From Pseudomonadota bacterium (GTDB taxonomy: Bacteria > Myxococcota > Polyangia > Polyangiales > Polyangiaceae), in assembly GCA_023419055.1 (NCBI GenBank), contig JAEZYO010000149.1:1-15647 (forward strand): DNA of 15,647 nt, read 5' to 3'. The translations under genes were made by a program, and so were the position numbers. Shown piece by piece: positions 8,897 through 15,510 of this stretch. The first letter of the stretch is position 1. Each line of letters opens with the position of its first letter. Under the pieces are notes generated by a model. That model was not told the origin of the DNA. It ran no database searches and saw only the letters and a list, made by a program, of their open reading frames with translations.

Positions 8897-9556
8897 ATGA
8901 GACTCCTCGCAGCAGCGCTCATCCCCTTCGCGGGTATCAGTAGCTGCTACGCCTATCCGGGCGCGTCGGAAACCTACAACGACCAGATCGTCGCCACGCG
9001 CTACGACACGAGCGCCGAGCTCGAGGCTTACTCGACGTTCACCGTCGCTCCCTCCGTCACCTTCGTCGACACGGCATCCGGCGGGGAGACGGAGCAGCTG
9101 TCCGACGACGTCGCCGAGGTCCTGATCGACGAGGTGGCCCGACAGCTCGCCGAAAGCGGCTACCAACAAGTCGAGCCGGAGGACGAGCCGGAGCTCGGCG
9201 CCAAAGTCACGGTGGTGAAGGGCACCGTCCAGGGCGTCGACTACGCGTCCTATTGGGGCGGCTACGGCTACTACTCTCCGTACTCGTGGGGTTACTACTA
9301 CCCTTACGTGGTCCCGGTTTACTACGAGTACGACACCACCGTGCTCAAGGTGGACTTGGTCGACGTGCGCGACGCTCGCCCCGACGACCTCGCCGAGCAA
9401 AGAGAGTCGGGTGAGGTCCCGACCGACCTTCGCGCGCTCTGGACCACGGTCATCTACGGAGTGCTCGAGGCGACCTCGGTGGAGGAGGCGCAACAGGCGG
9501 CGCTCGGCATCGAACAGGCATTCCAACAGTCGCCCTACCTCGGAGGCGCCCGATGA
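8897..9556 (+). CDS. DUF4136-like exported (lipo)protein with tyrosine-rich segment
   Basis: 219 aa. The N-terminus is a short export signal: a hydrophobic stretch LLAAALIPFAGI followed by SSC, with Cys17 a possible lipidation site, though the lipobox is atypical and cleavage after SSCYA is also possible. A core with SAELEAYSTFTV, a helical segment DVAEVLIDEVARQLAESGY and a closing WTTVIYGVLE resembles DUF4136 lipoproteins. Residues 116-145 contain 13 tyrosines interleaved with Gly, Ser and Pro, which is unusual within the otherwise acidic protein. The gene overlaps the following beta-barrel gene by 4 bp (ATGA), so the two are probably made together and act in the envelope. AGGA lies close to the ATG. 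DUF4136 is called from overall pattern; function unknown. Confidence 0.75.
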   Translation: MRLLAAALIPFAGISSCYAYPGASETYNDQIVATRYDTSAELEAYSTFTVAPSVTFVDTASGGETEQLSDDVAEVLIDEVARQLAESGYQQVEPEDEPELGAKVTVVKGTVQGVDYASYWGGYGYYSPYSWGYYYPYVVPVYYEYDTTVLKVDLVDVRDARPDDLAEQRESGEVPTDLRALWTTVIYGVLEATSVEEAQQAALGIEQAFQQSPYLGGAR

Positions 9557-10173
9557 TTCGTCGGATCGCTGCCTCTGCGCTTTTCGCGGCGGTAAGCCTC
9601 GCGTGGCTTCCGGTCGCGTCGGCGCAGCACACGAACACTCATGGCATCGTGACCATCAACGGAGAGATGGCGGTGCCGGTTTACTCGTTCCGGAACGTGC
9701 AGGAGAGAGTCAGCTTCCGGGGCTTCGGCGCGGACGTGCGTTACTTCCTGCACGACATGTTCTCGCTGGGCGGCTCGACATCGATTCAGCTCTTCAACGA
9801 CGAGTTCTCCAATCGAACCATCACGCGGCCGGACGGTGCGGTCACCGCCACTCTCCACGAGTACACGCAGTTCTGGCAGGTGAGGGGCGTCGCGCACTAC
9901 TACCCGCTCGGGCGGGCGGCGGTCGCCCCGTACATCGGCGTCGCCGCGGGCTACGGCTGGGCCAATCGGCTGACCCTCGTCACCGATCTCTCGCTCCAGG
10001 ACACCGCGAGCGCCTTCGTGGTAACCCCGGAGCTCGGGGCGCTGTTCAACATCGGAGATTCACCCGCCGGGTTGATGGCCTCGGCGCGCTACAACTTCAG
10101 CACCGCGAGCCCCGAGCGGGTCGATTCGCTCTCCTTCCTGAGCTTCACGCTCGGGGGGTACGTCGGGTACTGA
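9553..10173 (+). CDS. Small outer-membrane beta-barrel protein
   Basis: 206 aa with a classic signal peptide: basic MIRR, a hydrophobic stretch, and likely cleavage after VASA|QHTN near residue 24. The mature part alternates hydrophobic and polar residues in about eight strand-like segments (for example VSFRGFGADVRYFL, RGVAHYYPLG and VAPYIGVAAGYGW) and ends in an aromatic residue (LGGYVGY), as barrel proteins recognised by the Bam machinery do. The size fits an eight-stranded barrel of the OmpA-N/OmpX/OmpW kind, but no specific subfamily is recognised. It overlaps the preceding DUF4136-like gene by 4 bp and is followed after 3 nt by a possible terminator. A structural or binding role in the outer membrane is inferred. 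Confidence 0.8.
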   Translation: MIRRIAASALFAAVSLAWLPVASAQHTNTHGIVTINGEMAVPVYSFRNVQERVSFRGFGADVRYFLHDMFSLGGSTSIQLFNDEFSNRTITRPDGAVTATLHEYTQFWQVRGVAHYYPLGRAAVAPYIGVAAGYGWANRLTLVTDLSLQDTASAFVVTPELGALFNIGDSPAGLMASARYNFSTASPERVDSLSFLSFTLGGYVGY

Positions 10174-10176
10174 ACG

Positions 10177-10196
10177 GGGCCCTCAGGCGCCCTTTT
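10177..10196 (+). terminator. Possible intrinsic terminator after the beta-barrel gene
   Basis: GGGC-C-C / G-C-GCCC forms a GC-rich hairpin with one C-C mismatch and a TCAG loop, followed by TTTT (10193-10196). It lies in the 9-bp gap and the 3' end of the convergent depolymerase gene. The stem is short, so support is moderate. The opposite strand has no T-run. Confidence 0.35.
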
Positions 10197-11457
10197 CCGT
10201 TCGGGCGCGCGCCTCGGCGTCCGCGGCGGCGATGAAATCGCGGACCTTCGGGTAGACGATCTCGCGCCAGCGCCGCCCGCTGAAGAGCCCGTAGTGGCCG
10301 GCGCCCTCGATCGTCAGGTGCGACTTCCGATCAGCGGGGATGCCGCTGCAGAGCTCCAAGGCCGCCTGGGTCTGGCCGGAGCCGGAGATGTCGTCGAGCT
10401 CACCCTCGATGGTCATGAGCGCGGGCCCGCGGATCGCTTCGGGCGCGACGCGCACTCCGTTCACGTACCAGCGCCCGAGCGGCAACAAGTGCTGCTGGAA
10501 CACGATGCGGATGCAGTCGAGGTAGTACTCGGCGGGCATGTCGAGCACCGCGTTGTACTCGTCGTAGAAGCGCCGGTGCGCCTCGGCAGTCTCGAGATCC
10601 CCCTGCACGAGGTGCTGGTAGAAGTCCCAGTGCGAGCCCATGTGGCGCCCCGGGTTCATGGCGATGAAGCCCGCGTGCTGCAAAAAGCCGGGATAGACGC
10701 GGCGCCCTTCACCCGGGTACCCGACCGGCACGCGATCGATCACGAAGTCCTCGAACCAGCTGAGCGGCTTGGTGGTCGCGAGGTTGTTCACCTCGGTCGG
10801 GCTGCGACGCGCGTCGATCGGACCGCCCATCATGGTCAGGCTGAGCGGCAGCGGCTCACCGGCGCTCGCCATCAAGGACACGGCCGCGAGCACCGGGACG
10901 GTGGGCTGGCACACCGAGATCACGTGCAGGCGCTCGGTCCCGATGTGCCGGATGAACTCGCGCATGTAGGCGATGTAGTCGTCGAGGGTGAAGGGACCCT
11001 TTTCGCGCGGGACCATGCGCGCGTCGATCCAATCGGTGACGTAGACCTTGTGGTCCGAGAGCAGGCTCTGCACCGTGTCGCGCAGCAGGGTGGCGTGGTG
11101 TCCGGAGAGCGGCGCGACGACGAGCACGGCTGGGTCGCGCTTGAGCCCGCCGATGACGTCGGCGGCGTCGCTGTAGCGCTTGAAGCGCTGGAGGCGACAG
11201 AACGGTTTCGCGAGCGCGGTTCGCTCCACCACCGGCACCCGCGCGCCCCGCACCTCCGCGGAGTGGATTCCGAACTTCGGCTTCTCGTAGTCTTTGCCGA
11301 TACGGTAGAAAAGCTCGTACCCCGCGGCCACCCGGGACGCACCGGGCAGCTGCGAGAGCCAGCTGCCGCGCGCCGAAAACATGTCCGAGAACGCGTGGGC
11401 CAGGTGCGTCGCCGGGCTCACGAGGGAGCGATTGAATTCGTACAGTTGATAGAACAT
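10183..11457 (-). CDS. phaZ: Intracellular poly(3-hydroxybutyrate) depolymerase
   Basis: 424 aa, the usual length for the PhaZ1-type intracellular depolymerase that attacks amorphous PHB granules and releases 3-hydroxybutyrate or oligomers. The nucleophile is Cys183 in SVCQPTVP, with Asp355 in EGELDDISG and His388 in GAGHYGLFSG. This is the same numbering as reported for the Ralstonia eutropha PhaZ1 triad. The N-terminus MFYQLYEFNRSLVSP and the motif PFTLDDYIAYM also fit the family. The ATG at 11457 has only a weak ribosome site. It lies 159 bp downstream of the bdhA-like gene on the same strand and converges with the beta-barrel gene. It would supply substrate for the neighbouring 3-hydroxybutyrate dehydrogenase. 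Very confident. Confidence 0.95.
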   Translation of the reverse strand: MFYQLYEFNRSLVSPATHLAHAFSDMFSARGSWLSQLPGASRVAAGYELFYRIGKDYEKPKFGIHSAEVRGARVPVVERTALAKPFCRLQRFKRYSDAADVIGGLKRDPAVLVVAPLSGHHATLLRDTVQSLLSDHKVYVTDWIDARMVPREKGPFTLDDYIAYMREFIRHIGTERLHVISVCQPTVPVLAAVSLMASAGEPLPLSLTMMGGPIDARRSPTEVNNLATTKPLSWFEDFVIDRVPVGYPGEGRRVYPGFLQHAGFIAMNPGRHMGSHWDFYQHLVQGDLETAEAHRRFYDEYNAVLDMPAEYYLDCIRIVFQQHLLPLGRWYVNGVRVAPEAIRGPALMTIEGELDDISGSGQTQAALELCSGIPADRKSHLTIEGAGHYGLFSGRRWREIVYPKVRDFIAAADAEARARTEKGA

Positions 11458-11511
11458 TTGACTCGGACGCCCGCCGCTGCGTCGGAGCTATCGACGCAGA
11501 ATCACTCTTTG

Positions 11512-11540
11512 AGTATCGGGCTTGGTCCGGTCGAAGTAAA
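11512..11540 (-). promoter_or_regulatory. Candidate sigma-70-type promoter of phaZ
   Basis: The minus strand has TTTACT, 17 nt, GATACT, with 4 of 6 matches to each consensus hexamer and optimal spacing. The predicted start is near 11505, giving a leader of about 48 nt. The 10-mer covering the -35 region recurs upstream of the DUF3141 gene. Confidence 0.35.
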
Positions 11541-11616
11541 GCGCACGGACTGAGACGTCTCGGGCGTGGACGGCTCGTTCTTGTCACGCTTGTCACGCTC
11601 CGATCTCGTCGTGGCA

Positions 11617-12375
11617 TCAGCGCGCGGTCCAGCCGCCGTCGATGACGATCGTCTGCCCGGTCACGTTGCGAGCGGCGGCCGAAATCAGATACGCGGCCGC
11701 GCCCGCGATTTCATCGAAGCCGATGAACACACCTTTCGGCATGGGCGCGAGCATGACCGAGTCGATCACTTCCTCTTCGGGGATGCCCCGCGAGAGTGCT
11801 TGATCGGCGATTTGCTTCTCGACGAGGGCCGTCTTCACGTAGCTCGGGCAGATCGTGTTGACGGTGATGTCGACGTCCGCGTTCTCGAGCGCGACCGACT
11901 TGGAGAACCCGAGCAGCCCGTGCTTGGCCGCCACGTACGCGCTCTTGAAGGGGCTCGCCACGAGCGAGTGGATGCTGCCGATGTTGATCACGCGCCCGAA
12001 GCCGCGATCCCGCATGCCGGGCAGCACGGCCCGCGTGAGGCGCACCGTGCCGGTCAGCATCACGTCGATCAAGAGCTGCCATTTCGCTTGCGGGAAGCTC
12101 TCGAGCCGGGCGACGTACTGGAGCCCGGCGTTGTTGATCAGCACGTCCACCTGCCGTGACAACGTGGCGAGCGCTGCGACCACGCTCTGCTCCGAGGTCA
12201 CGTCGAGCACGCACGCCTCCGCGCTGCCGCCGCTCGCGCGGATTTGCGCGGCGACCGGCTCCGCCTCTGCCTGCTTCAAGTCGCTGACGAACACGTGATG
12301 GCCGAGCGCGGCGAGCTCGGTGGCGAGCCCGGCGCCGATGCCGTGCGCTGCGCCGGTGATCAAGATTCCATGCAT
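11617..12375 (-). CDS. bdhA: (R)-3-hydroxybutyrate dehydrogenase
   Basis: A 252-aa short-chain dehydrogenase that oxidises (R)-3-hydroxybutyrate to acetoacetate with NAD+. The ATG at 12375 begins MHGILITGAAHGIG, the nucleotide-binding motif, and has AGGAG upstream; the longer in-frame ORF is rejected. The catalytic Ser134, Tyr147 and Lys151 are visible. Residues that bind substrate in the Pseudomonas enzyme appear at a constant offset of 8: Gln86 (GLQYVA), His136, Lys144 (SPFKSAY) and Gln188 (VEKQIAD). This separates it from generic FabG-like reductases. The segment CPSYVKTALVEKQ is also typical. It lies on the same strand as phaZ, whose product it would use, and diverges from the synthesis genes. 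Confidence 0.93.
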   Translation of the reverse strand: MHGILITGAAHGIGAGLATELAALGHHVFVSDLKQAEAEPVAAQIRASGGSAEACVLDVTSEQSVVAALATLSRQVDVLINNAGLQYVARLESFPQAKWQLLIDVMLTGTVRLTRAVLPGMRDRGFGRVINIGSIHSLVASPFKSAYVAAKHGLLGFSKSVALENADVDITVNTICPSYVKTALVEKQIADQALSRGIPEEEVIDSVMLAPMPKGVFIGFDEIAGAAAYLISAAARNVTGQTIVIDGGWTAR

Positions 12376-12502
12376 GAGCGAGTTTCTCCTCTCCTGGGTC
12401 AACTTCGGGTTCTCGAGCGCGAACCTGCACGCCGGTTGCGGAAACCTTTGCAACGCGATCGAGCGAGCTCGGTGGGGAACCCCCGTGGCGATCGTGCGGC
12501 CA

Positions 12503-12519
12503 CGTGACTCACCGTCACG
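12503..12519. promoter_or_regulatory. Perfect 17-bp inverted repeat, candidate activator site
   Basis: CGTGAC-TCACC-GTCACG has perfect 6-bp arms. Its centre lies about 135 bp upstream of the start predicted from the sigma-54 promoter at 12621, within the normal range for enhancer-binding proteins. It is also about 135 bp upstream of the bdhA start codon, so it could act on both genes. Confidence 0.4.
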
Positions 12520-12620
12520 ACGAGGCCGAATGGCACTGTTCCGAGCCGAGCAACATTCCTCGTAAGCAGCATTTGTCCTACCGAAACGCACCGTAGGTGC
12601 AGGACGCGAGCGAGACCGAT

Positions 12621-12636
12621 TGGCACATCTGCTGCA
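12621..12636 (+). promoter_or_regulatory. Sigma-54 (-24/-12) promoter for the phasin-phaB-phaC operon
   Basis: TGGCACATCTGCTGCA matches the consensus TGGCACG-N4-TTGCW at every -24 base except the last, keeps GG-N10-GC exactly, and has CTGCA for TTGCA. The start would be near 12648, about 95 nt before the phasin ATG. This is the best promoter match in the window. Confidence 0.6.
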
Positions 12637-12741
12637 CAAGCGTGGCCAACGACAACGGCCGAGAGAGGGTCTCTCGAATCGTCGTTCGACACTCGCGAAC
12701 TCGTCGTCATCTCGTCTTCGTGACGACACCGAGAGGAATCA

Positions 12742-13170
12742 ATGCTCGATCAACTTTTGGACACTTTCCGCAAGGCGTCCGAGTCCTCCCTGCGCATGCA
12801 GCAGGACGTCTTCAAGACTTTGACTCAGCAGTGGACGGCACCTTTTCCGGGCTCCGCGGGAGCAGCGTCACCCGCCGGTGAGAATGCCGCAGCGTTCCAG
12901 AAGCGCTTCGTCACGCTCGCGCTCGAGATGCTCAAGAAGCACCGCGAGGCCCTGGACTCGGCTTACGCGTCCGGCATTCAGATCATGGAACAAGCGCTCC
13001 GGGTGACGGACGTGCGCTCGCCCGAAGATTTCCGCAAGGTGAGCGAGGATGTCTGGCGCAAGCTCACCGAGACGTACAAGACCGAAGCCGAAGCGCGCTT
13101 TCGCGACTTCCAGAAGTGGATGGATGAGTCGTTCCTGGCCGCCCAGAAGCCGAAGCCCACCGCCACCTGA
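12742..13170 (+). CDS. Phasin-like granule-associated protein
   Basis: 142 aa, mostly helical and amphipathic, with no signal peptide. An N-terminal helix (1-30, LDQLLDTFRKASESSLRM), an Ala/Gly/Pro linker (33-50) and two long helices (about 52-88 and 95-135, with RSPEDFRKVSEDVWRKL) precede a short KPKPTAT tail. This layout, the size and the position first in a phaB-phaC operon fit phasins, which coat PHB granules. Because the downstream synthase looks class III/IV, this protein could instead be a shortened PhaE- or PhaR-like synthase subunit. The ribosome site GAGAGGA lies just upstream. The next gene begins 8 nt after its stop. Family assignment rests on shape and context more than on a clear motif. 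Confidence 0.72.
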   Translation: MLDQLLDTFRKASESSLRMQQDVFKTLTQQWTAPFPGSAGAASPAGENAAAFQKRFVTLALEMLKKHREALDSAYASGIQIMEQALRVTDVRSPEDFRKVSEDVWRKLTETYKTEAEARFRDFQKWMDESFLAAQKPKPTAT

Positions 13171-13178
13171 AGGCGACC

Positions 13179-13490
13179 ATGGCGCACCCCGAGCCCGAAT
13201 CAGGTCCCGAGCGCTCGTCGCTACCACGGCTCTGGTTCGAGCTCTGGAGGGATATCGCGCTCTCTCCCTCGACCCCTACCGAGCTCGAGCTGCGGAAGCT
13301 CCGGGCTCGCTGGTTCTCCGAGCTCGGCGCCGTCATCGAAGACTCGATGAGAGCGACGCTGTTTCTCGAGACGATGTCTCGCGGACTCTGGGCGCTCAAC
13401 CACTCGACTCCACTTTTCGCGCGGTTCTTCCGCCCGCCGTACTCGAGCCCGGGGCTCGAGCCCGAGCAGCCCGACCCTTCTGCTCCCTGA
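13179..13490 (+). CDS. Unrecognised 103-aa protein in the PHB synthesis operon
   Basis: I do not recognise a family. The ATG at 13179 has GAAGG six bases upstream and lies 8 nt after the phasin-like stop, as expected for an operon gene. Residues 15-75 appear helical and amphipathic (PRLWFELWRDIAL, then RKLRARWFSELGAVIEDSMRATLFLETM), with several Trp and Phe residues. Both ends are Pro/Glu-rich and probably disordered. No signal peptide or membrane segment is present. The position between phasin-like and phaB genes suggests a granule or synthase-associated role, for example a small partner subunit for the class III-type PhaC. This is inference only. A long antisense ORF covers the same bases but is unlikely to be real. 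Confidence 0.6.
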   Translation: MAHPEPESGPERSSLPRLWFELWRDIALSPSTPTELELRKLRARWFSELGAVIEDSMRATLFLETMSRGLWALNHSTPLFARFFRPPYSSPGLEPEQPDPSAP

Positions 13491-13553
13491 CACTCGCCGG
13501 AAGAAGATCAACGGCACTCCTACGGGTAGTGCGCATGAAAGAGGACGTGTTCC

Positions 13554-14345
13554 ATGGCCCTCGCCATTCCCATTCCCCAAGAGACCGTGATGCCCAGCTT
13601 CAGCCTCGTCGGTAAGGCGGTGTTCGTGACGGGAGGCTCCCGCGGCATCGGGCGCGCCTGCGCGCTCACGCTCGCCGCTGCTGGAGCGGACATCGCCATC
13701 GGTTCGAGCCCGAGCGGCGCGGAGGTCGCCGAAACGGTGTGCGAAGAAGTCCGCCAGCTCGGCCGAAAAGCCGCGGCCTACTCGTTCGACGTCGGGGACT
13801 CGAGCCAGGTGGAGACCATGTGCGCCCGAGTCAACCAGGACTTCGAAGCCATCGACGTGCTCGTGAACAACGCAGGCATCACCCGCGATGGCTTGTTTCG
13901 CAAGATGGAACGCGCCGCCTGGGACGAGGTGCTGAACACGAACCTGACCAGCGTCTTCGACATCACCCGCTGCTTCATCGAGGGCATGGCCGCTCGCGGC
14001 TGGGGGCGGGTGGTCAACATCTCGAGCATCGTCGGTCGCGTCGGCAACTTCGGTCAGGCCAACTACGCCGCGGCCAAGGCCGGCTTGATCGGCTTCACCA
14101 AGGCGCTCGCGCGCGAGTACGCGAGGAAGGGCGTCACCGTGAACGCCATCGCACCCGGCTTCGTTCGCACTCGCATGCTGGACTGCGTCCCCGACAAGGC
14201 CATGAAGTCGGTCCTCGAGACCACGCCCGTCGGGCGCCTCGGGGATCCCATGGAGATCGCCGGGAGCGTGCTCTACCTGGCCTCGCCGGCGGCAGGTTTC
14301 GTCACCGGGCACGTGCTCGACATCAACGGCGGCATGGCGATGTGA
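13554..14345 (+). CDS. phaB: Acetoacetyl-CoA reductase (PhaB/FabG-type SDR)
   Basis: 263 aa; reduces acetoacetyl-CoA to (R)-3-hydroxybutyryl-CoA, usually with NADPH. The nucleotide motif is GGSRGIG (27-33), then NNAG (105-108) and catalytic Ser158, Tyr171 and Lys175 (NYAAAKAG). The segment ITRDGLFRKM (109-118) is typical of PhaB, though FabG 3-oxoacyl-ACP reductases are close. The location directly before phaC supports PhaB. The ATG at 13554 has GAGGA with an 8-nt spacer; a second ATG at residue 13 (MPSFSLVGK) fits the usual SDR start but has a poorer ribosome site. The gene begins 63 nt after the 103-aa gene and ends 27 nt before phaC. SDR is certain; PhaB rather than FabG is likely. Confidence 0.88.
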   Translation: MALAIPIPQETVMPSFSLVGKAVFVTGGSRGIGRACALTLAAAGADIAIGSSPSGAEVAETVCEEVRQLGRKAAAYSFDVGDSSQVETMCARVNQDFEAIDVLVNNAGITRDGLFRKMERAAWDEVLNTNLTSVFDITRCFIEGMAARGWGRVVNISSIVGRVGNFGQANYAAAKAGLIGFTKALAREYARKGVTVNAIAPGFVRTRMLDCVPDKAMKSVLETTPVGRLGDPMEIAGSVLYLASPAAGFVTGHVLDINGGMAM

Positions 14346-14360
14346 GCCTGCGATTGGTGC

Positions 14361-14366
14361 GAGGAG
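14361..14366 (+). promoter_or_regulatory. Ribosome binding site deciding the TTG start of phaC
   Basis: GAGGAG lies 6 nt before TTG at 14373. The phaC frame is closed by the phaB stop at 14343-14345 and has no ATG until residue 52, inside the conserved core, so the TTG is the best start. Confidence 0.65.
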
Positions 14367-14372
14367 CAACGA

Positions 14373-15500
14373 TTGGATCACCCGGGTTTGTGGACCTGGC
14401 CGAGCGCGCTCGCGGAGGTTGGCCTGGCCTCCCAGCGACGCTTCTGGCAGGGAGTACTCAATTGGCCTCGCGCCCTCGAGGTCCAGAGCGCGACGCGCGT
14501 GGGCACCACGCCGAGCGACGTGGTGATGCAGCGGGGCAGCTTGCGGCTGCTCCGCTACAGGCGGCAGACCCCCGCTCGTTACGCCGAGCCGGTGCTGTTC
14601 TGCTACGCGCTCATCAATCGTCCCTACATCCTGGACCTTCAAGACGGTAAGAGCGTCGTCCAGCGCTACCTCGAGCGAGGCTTCGACGTCTACCTGATCG
14701 ACTGGGGCGTCCCCTCCACGGAGGACCGCACGCTCACGCTCGAGCACTACGTGAACCACCTGTTGAAGGACGTGGTCGAGTTCGTCCTCGCGTCCCACCG
14801 GCTCGCTCGTCTGCACCTCCTCGGGTATTGCATGGGCGGCACCCTCGCGACGCTTTTTGCCGCACTCTACCCGCAGAAGGTGCGGACTCTCACGTTGCTC
14901 GCCGCCCCGATCGACTTCGACAATCAGGCGTCACTCCTCAACGTCTGGGCGGACCGCCGCCATTTCGACGTCGACGCGTTCGTGGACGCTCACGGCAACT
15001 GCCCGGCCTGGTTTCTGCAATCGTGCTTTCAAGCCATGAAGCCGGTCCAGAACTACTGGGAGAAGAACCTCGGCTTCTTCGAGCAGATCGAGGATCAGCG
15101 GTTCCTGTCCGGCTTCTTCGCGATGGAGCGCTGGGTGAACGACAACATCCCGGTCGCCGGCGAGACGTTCCGGGAGTTCGTGAAGAAGCTCTTTCAACAG
15201 AATCAGCTCGTCCGCGGTGAGTTTCGGCTGGGAAGAGACACGGTCAGGCTCGATCGCATCACCTGTCCGCTACTCCTGCTCACCGCCAAGAACGACCACC
15301 TCGTGGCGCCCGCCTCGACCGAGGGCATCCGCCCGCACGTCGGATCGTCGGACATCCTCGCCACCAGCATCGACGCGGGTCACGTCGGGCTCGTCGTCAG
15401 CAGCAAGGCACAAAAGGCGCTCTGGCCGAGCGCCACCACTTGGCTCGCGGAGCGTTCCTGCGAGCTTGGGGCGACCAAGCATCCGGTTATCACCGGATAG
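14373..15500 (+). CDS. phaC: Poly(3-hydroxyalkanoate) synthase, class III/IV-type PhaC
   Basis: 375 aa from a TTG start. Polymerises (R)-3-hydroxyacyl-CoA on the granule surface. The lipase-like box is GYCMGG with nucleophile Cys153; Asp308 (TAKNDHL) and His337 (AGHVGL) complete the triad. Spacing matches the Allochromatium class III enzyme (C149/D302/H331). Length, the motif [19 protein letters not shown] and [11 protein letters not shown] also fit class III/IV rather than the about 580-aa class I enzyme. Such synthases normally require PhaE or PhaR; neither is recognisable here, so the two small upstream proteins are candidates. It follows phaB by 27 nt and precedes a FabH-like gene by 10 nt. 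Substrate is probably short-chain 3-hydroxyacyl-CoA, by class and context. Confidence 0.93.
   Translation: MDHPGLWTWPSALAEVGLASQRRFWQGVLNWPRALEVQSATRVGTTPSDVVMQRGSLRLLRYRRQTPARYAEPVLFCYALINRPYILDLQDGKSVVQRYLERGFDVYLIDWGVPSTEDRTLTLEHYVNHLLKDVVEFVLASHRLARLHLLGYCMGGTLATLFAALYPQKVRTLTLLAAPIDFDNQASLLNVWADRRHFDVDAFVDAHGNCPAWFLQSCFQAMKPVQNYWEKNLGFFEQIEDQRFLSGFFAMERWVNDNIPVAGETFREFVKKLFQQNQLVRGEFRLGRDTVRLDRITCPLLLLTAKNDHLVAPASTEGIRPHVGSSDILATSIDAGHVGLVVSSKAQKALWPSATTWLAERSCELGATKHPVITG
15481..15498. repeat. Perfect 7-bp stem-loop at the phaC/fabH-like junction
   Basis: ATCCGGT-TATC-ACCGGAT overlaps the last codons of phaC and ends within its stop codon. It is not followed by a T-run, so it is not a typical terminator. 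It may be an mRNA processing or stability element, or chance. Confidence 0.4.
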
Positions 15501-15510
15501 AAGGCAATTC

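Larger units (their letters stand above)
12376..12741. other. 366-bp divergent regulatory region between PHB degradation and synthesis genes
   Basis: No gene is supported. The region holds the dyads at 12435-12454 (GTTGC-N10-GCAAC) and 12503-12519, a strong sigma-54 match at 12621-12636 directed to the phasin gene, and a weaker sigma-54-like match on the other strand at 12633-12648. The leader after the plus-strand promoter is about 95 nt and pyrimidine/CG-rich, with no clear riboswitch. Confidence 0.65.

Noticed and set aside
8632..8943. 103-aa plus-strand ORF in the divergent spacer
   Set aside because: Overlaps the well-supported DUF4136-like start, is Arg-rich, and lacks any family feature.
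10294..11553. 419-aa plus-strand ORF
   Set aside because: Antisense to phaZ, which has a full catalytic triad and family length.
12531..12546. Second TGGCAC sigma-54-like match on the plus strand
   Set aside because: The GG to GC distance is 11 nt, not 10, so it breaks the one spacing rule sigma-54 promoters keep.
12568..12583. Minus-strand GG-N10-GC match (CGGTAGG-N4-ATGCT) before bdhA
   Set aside because: The spacing is right but both halves are weak; such matches are common by chance in GC-rich DNA.
12376..12729. N-terminal extension of the bdhA-like gene
   Set aside because: The SDR nucleotide motif begins at the ATG at 12375, and the extension is Arg-rich and runs through the promoter region.
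13221..14816. 531-aa minus-strand ORF covering the 103-aa gene, phaB and part of phaC
   Set aside because: It is the reverse frame of clear SDR and PhaC genes and has no motif of its own. It does slightly lower confidence in the 103-aa gene.
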